From: Bryobacterales bacterium
Lineage (GTDB): Bacteria > Acidobacteriota > Terriglobia > Bryobacterales > Bryobacteraceae
Direction: 5' to 3'
Length of the DNA stretch: 64,000 nucleotides
Assembly (NCBI GenBank): GCA_003142185.1
Contig: PLOR01000102.1
Location: forward strand, 35,808-99,807
Shown here: one piece after another, positions 58,773-64,000 of the stretch
Layout: every line of letters begins with the position of its first letter
How positions within the stretch are numbered: the first letter of the stretch is position 1
Position numbers and translations under genes: made by a program
Notes under the pieces: generated by a model
Database searches by the model: none
The model's input: only the letters and a program-made list of their open reading frames with translations
Told to the model about the DNA's origin: nothing

Positions 58773-61073
58773 TTGAACCGCAAATCCAAACGAATTGGAG
58801 CGCGCCAAGCGCTGATTTGCACGCTGAGCGCCCTGATGACGGTGGTGGCGTCTGGCCAGACCCCGTCCGCCGTGCTCCCGGACGACAAAGCGGTGGAGAA
58901 GCGCGTGAACGCGTTGCTCGATCGGATGACGCTCGAGGAGAAGATCGGCCAACTCAGCCAGCTCTTCTTATTCGGCCCATCCAAGCAGGTGGACGACGCA
59001 CTGGCGAAAGGTCAGCTCGGGTCGCTGCTGTTCGTCACCGATCCGGCCCGCATCAATAGCCTGCAGCGGATTGCGGTGGAGAAATCGCGCTTGCACATTC
59101 CGCTGATCTTCGGCTTCGATGTGATCCACGGATTCCGCACCATCTTCCCCGTACCCATCGCCATGGCTGCTTCGTGGGATCCGTCGATGGTTTCCGCGGC
59201 GCAGGCAATCGCCGCGAAGGAAGCGAGTTCGGTTGGCATCAACTGGACGTTTGCTCCCATGGTCGACATTGCGCGCGACCCGCGTTGGGGACGGATTGTG
59301 GAGGGCGCCGGCGAGGACCCCTGGCTCGGATCCGCCATGGCCGCCGCCCAGGTGCGCGGGTTTCAGGGCGAATATATCGGCTCGCCGGACCACGTCCTCG
59401 CGTGCATGAAACACTTTGCCGGCTACGGAGCGGCCGAAGGCGGCCGGGACTATGACGCATCCAATATCTCCGAGACGCTGCTCTGGAATGTCTACCTGCG
59501 GCCTTTCCACGCGGCTGTCGAGGCCGGCGTCGGCTCGGCCATGAGTGCATACATGGATTTGAACGATGTCCCGGCCACCGGTAATCGCTGGCTGTTGCAC
59601 GACGTTCTCCGAGGGGATTGGCGGTTCCAGGGATTCGTTGTCAGTGACGCCAACGCCGTAAAGAGCCTCGTGGTTCACGGCTTTGCCAAGGATCTGCCCG
59701 ATGCCGCCGTGCTGGCGCTCGATGCCGGCGTGGATATGGAGATGGCAATCGGCACCACGGCCTACTCCCAGAATCTTGCAGCCGCGATCAGTTCCGGCAA
59801 GGTCACGGTTCAGCAGATCGAAGAGGCCGACCGCGCCGTCCTCGGGATGAAGGTTCGCCTCGGCCTGTTCGAGCACCCCTATGTAGATGAGGCGCGCGCG
59901 GCGCGAGCGCTCGCAACCCCGGAACATCGAACCGCCGCGCGGGTTGCGGCTGAGCGGAGCGCCGTCCTGCTCCGCAATGAAGGCAGACTCCTGCCGCTCG
60001 GAAAAACGGCTTACGCCAAAATCGCCGTGGTGGGCCCACTGGCCGATTCGCAGGTAGATACCCTAGGCTCCTGGGCGTTTAATGAGGATCTCACGGAGAC
60101 CGTCACCGTTCTCGCCGGTTTGCGCAACAAGGCCGGCTCTCAAGCTCAACTCACCTTCGCCCCCGGAGTTGAAATCAGCCGCAAGTTCCCCTCGCCGTTC
60201 GCCCAGCTTTCTCGCTCAAAGCCGCCGGCGCCCTGGACGCCCGAACAGGCGAAGGATGAGCTGAGGAAAGCTGTGGACCTAGCCGGCTCTTCCGACTTGA
60301 CCATTCTCGTTCTTGGAGAAACACAGCAGATGAGTGGCGAGTCGGCGTCTCGTGAATCTCTCGCGCTCCCTGGCAATGAAGAGCAATTGCTGGAAGCGGT
60401 AGCCGCCACCGGCAAGCCTGTGGTGCTGGTTCTGCTGAACGGGCGTCCGCTGGATATTCGGTGGGCCGCCCAACACATTCCGGCGATTCTGGAAGCGTGG
60501 TATCCGGGCACACAGGGCGGGAATGCCATCGCCAATCTGCTCTTCGGCGACGCCGTTCCTGGAGGAAAACTGCCGGTGACCTGGCCGCGCGATTCGGGCC
60601 AGGTGCCAATTTACTATGCGCATAACACCACCCAGGGCCCCGAAAGTCAGGGCAAGCGTTACTGGGACGAAGAGAGCACGCCGCTGTATCCGTTCGGCTA
60701 TGGCCTCAGTTACACCACGTTCACTTTCTCGAACCTGCACGTGAGCCAGCCGCAGTTCAGAATCGGTCAGACAGCGGAAGTCACGGCCGATGTCGAGAAC
60801 ACCGGCCCATCTACTGCCGATGAGGTGCCGCAGATTTACATTCATCAGCAGTACGGCAGCACTTCCCGGCCGGTCCGCGAGCTGAAGGGATTCGAGCGCA
60901 TCACCCTCGCCGCGCATGAGAAAAAGACCGTCCACTTCAGCCTAGGGAGCAAAGAACTGAGTTACTGGAGTGCGGCAAAGAAGGCGTGGGTTGAGGAGCC
61001 AGCCCGGTTCGATGTATGGGTGGGCGCCGACTCGCAGGCAACCCTCCACGGGAGCTTTACGATTACGCAGTGA
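58773..61073 (+). CDS. Family 3 beta-glucosidase (BglX-like), secreted
   Basis: 766 residues from a TTG at 58773 with AGAAGGAG seven bases upstream; a GTG at 58755 has no such site. Signal peptide (ICTLSALMTVVASGQ). GH3 N-terminal domain with GFDVIHGFRTIFP and the nucleophile Asp in GFVVSDANAVKS (about residue 291); GH3 C-terminal domain (ILVLGETQQMSGESASRESL, LVLLNGRPLDI); FnIII-like end (FGYGLSYTTF, ELKGFERITL). It splits beta-linked glucose from oligosaccharides. It is followed 33 bp later by the carboxylesterase. Confidence 0.93.
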   Translation: MNRKSKRIGARQALICTLSALMTVVASGQTPSAVLPDDKAVEKRVNALLDRMTLEEKIGQLSQLFLFGPSKQVDDALAKGQLGSLLFVTDPARINSLQRIAVEKSRLHIPLIFGFDVIHGFRTIFPVPIAMAASWDPSMVSAAQAIAAKEASSVGINWTFAPMVDIARDPRWGRIVEGAGEDPWLGSAMAAAQVRGFQGEYIGSPDHVLACMKHFAGYGAAEGGRDYDASNISETLLWNVYLRPFHAAVEAGVGSAMSAYMDLNDVPATGNRWLLHDVLRGDWRFQGFVVSDANAVKSLVVHGFAKDLPDAAVLALDAGVDMEMAIGTTAYSQNLAAAISSGKVTVQQIEEADRAVLGMKVRLGLFEHPYVDEARAARALATPEHRTAARVAAERSAVLLRNEGRLLPLGKTAYAKIAVVGPLADSQVDTLGSWAFNEDLTETVTVLAGLRNKAGSQAQLTFAPGVEISRKFPSPFAQLSRSKPPAPWTPEQAKDELRKAVDLAGSSDLTILVLGETQQMSGESASRESLALPGNEEQLLEAVAATGKPVVLVLLNGRPLDIRWAAQHIPAILEAWYPGTQGGNAIANLLFGDAVPGGKLPVTWPRDSGQVPIYYAHNTTQGPESQGKRYWDEESTPLYPFGYGLSYTTFTFSNLHVSQPQFRIGQTAEVTADVENTGPSTADEVPQIYIHQQYGSTSRPVRELKGFERITLAAHEKKTVHFSLGSKELSYWSAAKKAWVEEPARFDVWVGADSQATLHGSFTITQ

Positions 61074-61106
61074 TTCAACAAACGGAGCTAATCGGAAAGG
61101 TTGAGC

Positions 61107-62669
61107 ATGAAAAGGCTTTTGATGATCGCGGCCGCTTTGGCGCCTTGCGCGATGGCAGCGGACATTGTGAAGATTGACAGCGGCACGCTGGAAGGGACCG
61201 TTAACGCGGACTCGTCTGTCCGCATCTTCCGCGGCGTGCCCTTTGCAGCCCCGCCCGTGGGGAAGCTACGCTGGCAGCCGCCGCAGGCGGTTCAGCCTTG
61301 GAGCGGGGCGCGCAACGCCGATCAATTCGGCGCTCACTGCGTTCAGGGCAAGGTCTTCGGCGATATCAATTCCCGGGGCAAGGAGATGAGCGAAGATTGC
61401 CTGTATCTGACGGTTTGGGCCCCCACTAAACCGGCGGCGAAGAGTCTGCCCGTGTATGTCTGGTTTTACGGCGGCGGCTTCGCGGCAGGCTCCGGCGACG
61501 AGCCCCGATATGACGGTGAGAGCTTCGCCAGGCGGGACATCGTCGTCGTCAATGTGAATTACCGGCTGGGCGTCTTCGGCTTCTTCGCCTGCCCCGAACT
61601 CTCCAGGGAATCCGAACACAAGGCCTCGGGCAACTATGGGCTGCTCGATCAAGTGGCGGCGCTCGAATGGGTCCGGAAGAACATCGCGGCATTCGGCGGC
61701 GATTCGCACAGAGTGACGATTGGCGGCGAGTCGGCCGGATCTCTGTCGGTAAGCGCGTTGATGGCCTCGCCACTCTCGCGCGATTTGTTCCAGCAGGCAG
61801 TGGGCGAGAGCGGAGCGTTCTTCGGATCGGTGGGCGGCCGGGGATCGAATTCGCTCACCGAAAGCGAGAAGCAGGGAGCGGCGTTTGCGGCATCCATCGG
61901 CGCAACGTCCCTCGCGGAGCTGCGGGCGAAGTCCGCCGACGACCTGCTCAGCGCGGCTATGAAGAAGAACAACGGAATGGCATTCTGGCCTAACGTGGAC
62001 GGGTACTTTCTGCCATCCGACGTTCAGTCCATCTTTGCCGCCGGGAAACAAAGCCAGGTCTCGCTGCTGGCGGGTTGGAACGCGGATGAGATCCGCATGT
62101 CGGTGACGATGGCAAAAGAGAAACCGACTGCGAAGACTTTCCCCGAGCGCTTGCGCCAGCAGTTCAAAGACAATGCCGATGGCGCCCTGAAGGTCTATCC
62201 GGCCTCGACCGACGAAGAGGCGGTGAAGTCGGCCGGCGATTTCGCGAGCGATAACTTCATCGTGTTCGGGACATGGAAATGGATCGAAATGCAGACCAAG
62301 ACCGGCAAACCAGTGTACCGCTTCCAATTCGACCGCGCCGTGCCCGTTCCTGAAGCGATGAAGAGCACAGGACTGAAGACCTTCGGGGCGGCACACGCCA
62401 CCGAACTCGAGTACGTATTCGAAATGCTCCAGTCAAAAAAGGCGGACTGGCAGCCCGAAGACCAGAAGGTTGCTGAAACGATGAACGCATACTGGGCGAA
62501 TTTCATTAGAACCGGCGATCCGAACGGCCCGGGTCTGGCCAAATGGCCGAATTTCGCGAAGATGCGCGAGGTGATGCACATAGATACTCAGAGCAAGGCG
62601 CTTCCCGAAGAGCATCGCGACCGGTACGAATTCCTGGACTCCGTTCAGGCGGCCGCTGGTTCAATGTGA
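61107..62669 (+). CDS. Type-B carboxylesterase, secreted
   Basis: 520 residues from the ATG at 61107 with GGAAAGG upstream. Signal peptide (LLMIAAALAPCAMAAD). Carboxylesterase/lipase signatures: FRGVPFAAPPVGKLRWQPPQ, EDCLYLTVWAP, FYGGGFAAGSG (oxyanion hole) and TIGGESAGSLSV (nucleophile near 209), with the His in TFGAAHATELEYVF. para-Nitrobenzyl-esterase-like. Same strand as the GH3 gene and probably one operon for sugar-ester breakdown. Confidence 0.92.
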   Translation: MKRLLMIAAALAPCAMAADIVKIDSGTLEGTVNADSSVRIFRGVPFAAPPVGKLRWQPPQAVQPWSGARNADQFGAHCVQGKVFGDINSRGKEMSEDCLYLTVWAPTKPAAKSLPVYVWFYGGGFAAGSGDEPRYDGESFARRDIVVVNVNYRLGVFGFFACPELSRESEHKASGNYGLLDQVAALEWVRKNIAAFGGDSHRVTIGGESAGSLSVSALMASPLSRDLFQQAVGESGAFFGSVGGRGSNSLTESEKQGAAFAASIGATSLAELRAKSADDLLSAAMKKNNGMAFWPNVDGYFLPSDVQSIFAAGKQSQVSLLAGWNADEIRMSVTMAKEKPTAKTFPERLRQQFKDNADGALKVYPASTDEEAVKSAGDFASDNFIVFGTWKWIEMQTKTGKPVYRFQFDRAVPVPEAMKSTGLKTFGAAHATELEYVFEMLQSKKADWQPEDQKVAETMNAYWANFIRTGDPNGPGLAKWPNFAKMREVMHIDTQSKALPEEHRDRYEFLDSVQAAAGSM

Positions 62670-62767
62670 ACTAAGTCTTCAGGCACCGGCGTCGCGGCGG
62701 CAGCCCACAGCTCAACGAGACAATGAGCCTCCCGGCACACCGGCGGGCTCTGTATGAACCCCTAAGG

Positions 62768-63400
62768 TCAGGGATCTCCCGCGCCATCGTTCACCGGGTC
62801 TGGCAGCAGCACGATGCGCCGCCGCGTCGCGTGGAGCGTTTCAATCTCTCCAACGATCCCCATTTCGAAAAGGAGGCGCGGGATGTCATAGGACTTGTAC
62901 TTGAACCCGCCCGACCGTGCGCTGGTATTGTGTGTGGACGAGAAGAGCCAGATTCAAGCCCTGGATCGCACCGCCGATTCTGCCATTACGGCCCGGCTTG
63001 CCGAGACGCCAGACATACCACTATAAGCGCCAGGGCACGACCACCCGGTTCGCCACGTTCAACATTCCGAATGGCAGGGTCATCGCCACTTGTCAGCCTC
63101 GCCATCGCAGCCGGGAGTTTGTGGGATTCCTGGATTCAAATCGAAAAACCGCTTCCGGCCGATCAAGAAGTGCATCTCATTATGGACACCTACTGCACCC
63201 ACAAAAGTGCCGAGGTGCAGCGCTGGCTGAAGCCGAAGAGGCGGAACCGATTCTACTTCCATTTCACCCCCACCAGCAGCTCCTGGCTGAACCGGGTCGA
63301 ACGGTTCTTTGCACTGATCACCGGACGAACGATTCGCCTCGCAACATTCCACGGCAGGGAAGAGTTGGAGAGGGCCGTAGCGACACCGTTTCATCCAGGT
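62768..63400 (+). pseudogene. IS630-family transposase, two frameshifts and truncated
   Basis: Parts in two frames join into an IS630 transposase: ISRAIVHRVWQQHDAPPRRV (frame 1), PILPLRPGL then [17 protein letters not shown] and VIATCQPRHRSREFVGFLD (frame 2), then IEKPLPADQEVHLIMDTYCT, FHFTPTSSSWLNRVERFFAL (frame 1 again). Breaks are near 62893 and 63135. The N terminus and the C-terminal end are missing; the catalytic DDE residues (last two in LIMDTY and LNRVERFF) remain. Dead copy. Confidence 0.85.
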
Positions 63401-64000
63401 GTTCGTGGATCGTGACCGTAAGGCCCGCCAGAGTATGGCGGAATCGTGTCTTGTCGATTTGCCACAACCGGTCCCGGATGGCCACCGTGTAGTCCTGGTC
63501 CACCGCTCGCTCCGTCTGCACGGTGAAAATCCAATTCAGGTCGCTCCTCCCTGTCCGCCGAAATGCCGTGCCTTTCCCCGCCGCCGGAACGTTGAACTTC
63601 GCGTTGAACTCCGCGATATACCGCTCCCACAGAAAGCCGTTGGCGCCTTCCACGGTAGTGGTTCCTGCCAGCCGGAGTTCCTGCGGCAAGCGTCCTTGCC
63701 AGGTTCCAAAGCTGCGCTCCGACCGGCCGCGCGCTTGCGGCGAGTAGCCCGCAATCATGTGCACCCCAAGTTCCTTCATCGCCCGCCCAACCCGCGTCAG
63801 GCGGTGCTTATACACCTTTTTCCCTTCTTTCACCGTCACAAGAAAGCGGTTCCCCCGGTCGCTGTACAAGGCGCAAAATATGCGCCTCGTTTCGATCACC
63901 TCGCGCAAGCCGGCCATCACCGTCCGCGTCGATTCCTCCTCCACCAACTGTGCGTAGTAGATCTCACTGGTGGCGTCATCCAGAATCACGATCAGGTCAT
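63318..64000 (-). mobile_element. ISNCY/IS481-type transposase, 5' part beyond the window
   Basis: An rve integrase-core transposase read from the window edge: DLIVILDDATSEIYYAQLVE, ALYSDRGNRFLVTVKEG, KELGVHMIAGYSPQARGRSE (the DDE core, with its Asp and Glu), FLWERYIAEFNAKFNVPA and DLNWIFTVQTER. Similar to ISNCY transposases with a C-terminal barrel-like region. The gene continues past 64000, so length and terminal repeat cannot be judged. Its 3' end overlaps the IS630 remnant on the other strand and its last about 25 residues are unrelated read-through, so the element ends inside the older one. Confidence 0.85.

Overview
The window looks like chromosome of a GC-rich Acidobacterium of the Solibacter/Bryobacter type. 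The evidence is two secreted proteins with the TIGR03437-type domain that is greatly expanded in that group (4777-10536 and 36517-38151), BACON and NHL repeats, a winged-helix/TM/periplasmic protein (57267-58517), and many secreted sugar-ester and glycoside hydrolases. This is inferred from protein families only; there is no rRNA gene or intact tRNA gene in the window.

Layout. 1-10.5 kb is ordinary chromosome: an atypical SDR enzyme, an outer-membrane-like protein, a secreted beta-helix protein and a 1919-residue metalloprotease/BACON/12xNHL/TIGR03437 protein. 10.9-36.3 kb is an accessory region built of several modules. They are, in order: (i) a class III cyclase-like gene with a frameshifted membrane partner; (ii) a tyrosine integrase; (iii) a histidine-kinase-like protein with two GHKL ATPase domains plus a receiver-domain partner; (iv) a restriction-modification-like locus with a MORC/MutL-type ATPase, a small helical protein, an HTH regulator, a cytosine-5 methyltransferase and a Vsr nuclease; (v) a mobile-element core with an AlpA-like HTH, a phage ABA-sandwich-like protein, a PrimPol-type primase, a UvrD-like helicase and a second tyrosine integrase; (vi) a beta-protein/sce7726-nuclease/HTH cassette; (vii) a MntA/HepT-type toxin-antitoxin pair enclosed by two perfect 47-bp copies of the 3' half of a tRNA-Ala(GGC), starting exactly in the anticodon loop.

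36.5-62.7 kb returns to chromosome: a TIGR03437-type protein, a ParDE-like module with an HsdS remnant, a ROK-like kinase, an APC permease and SSS symporter operon, a secreted repeat protein, a symporter/small membrane protein/galactokinase operon, a CDP-alcohol phosphotransferase, a PH-like membrane protein, a DUF218 protein, a HAD phosphatase, a YjhG-type sugar-acid dehydratase, cell-wall enzymes (M23 peptidase and L,D-transpeptidase), a CE1-like esterase, a GH3 beta-glucosidase and a type-B carboxylesterase. The right edge (62.7-64 kb) is a broken IS630 transposase overlapped by a partial ISNCY/IS481-type transposase.

How it fits together: the chromosomal genes describe a heterotroph that degrades plant polysaccharide and imports sugars through sodium symporters. 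The accessory block is a tRNA-Ala-targeted integration hot spot carrying candidate anti-phage systems. The most promising little-described ones are the double-GHKL kinase/receiver pair (14502-19287), the cyclase/membrane pair (10921-12548) and the MORC-ATPase methyltransferase locus (19610-24432).
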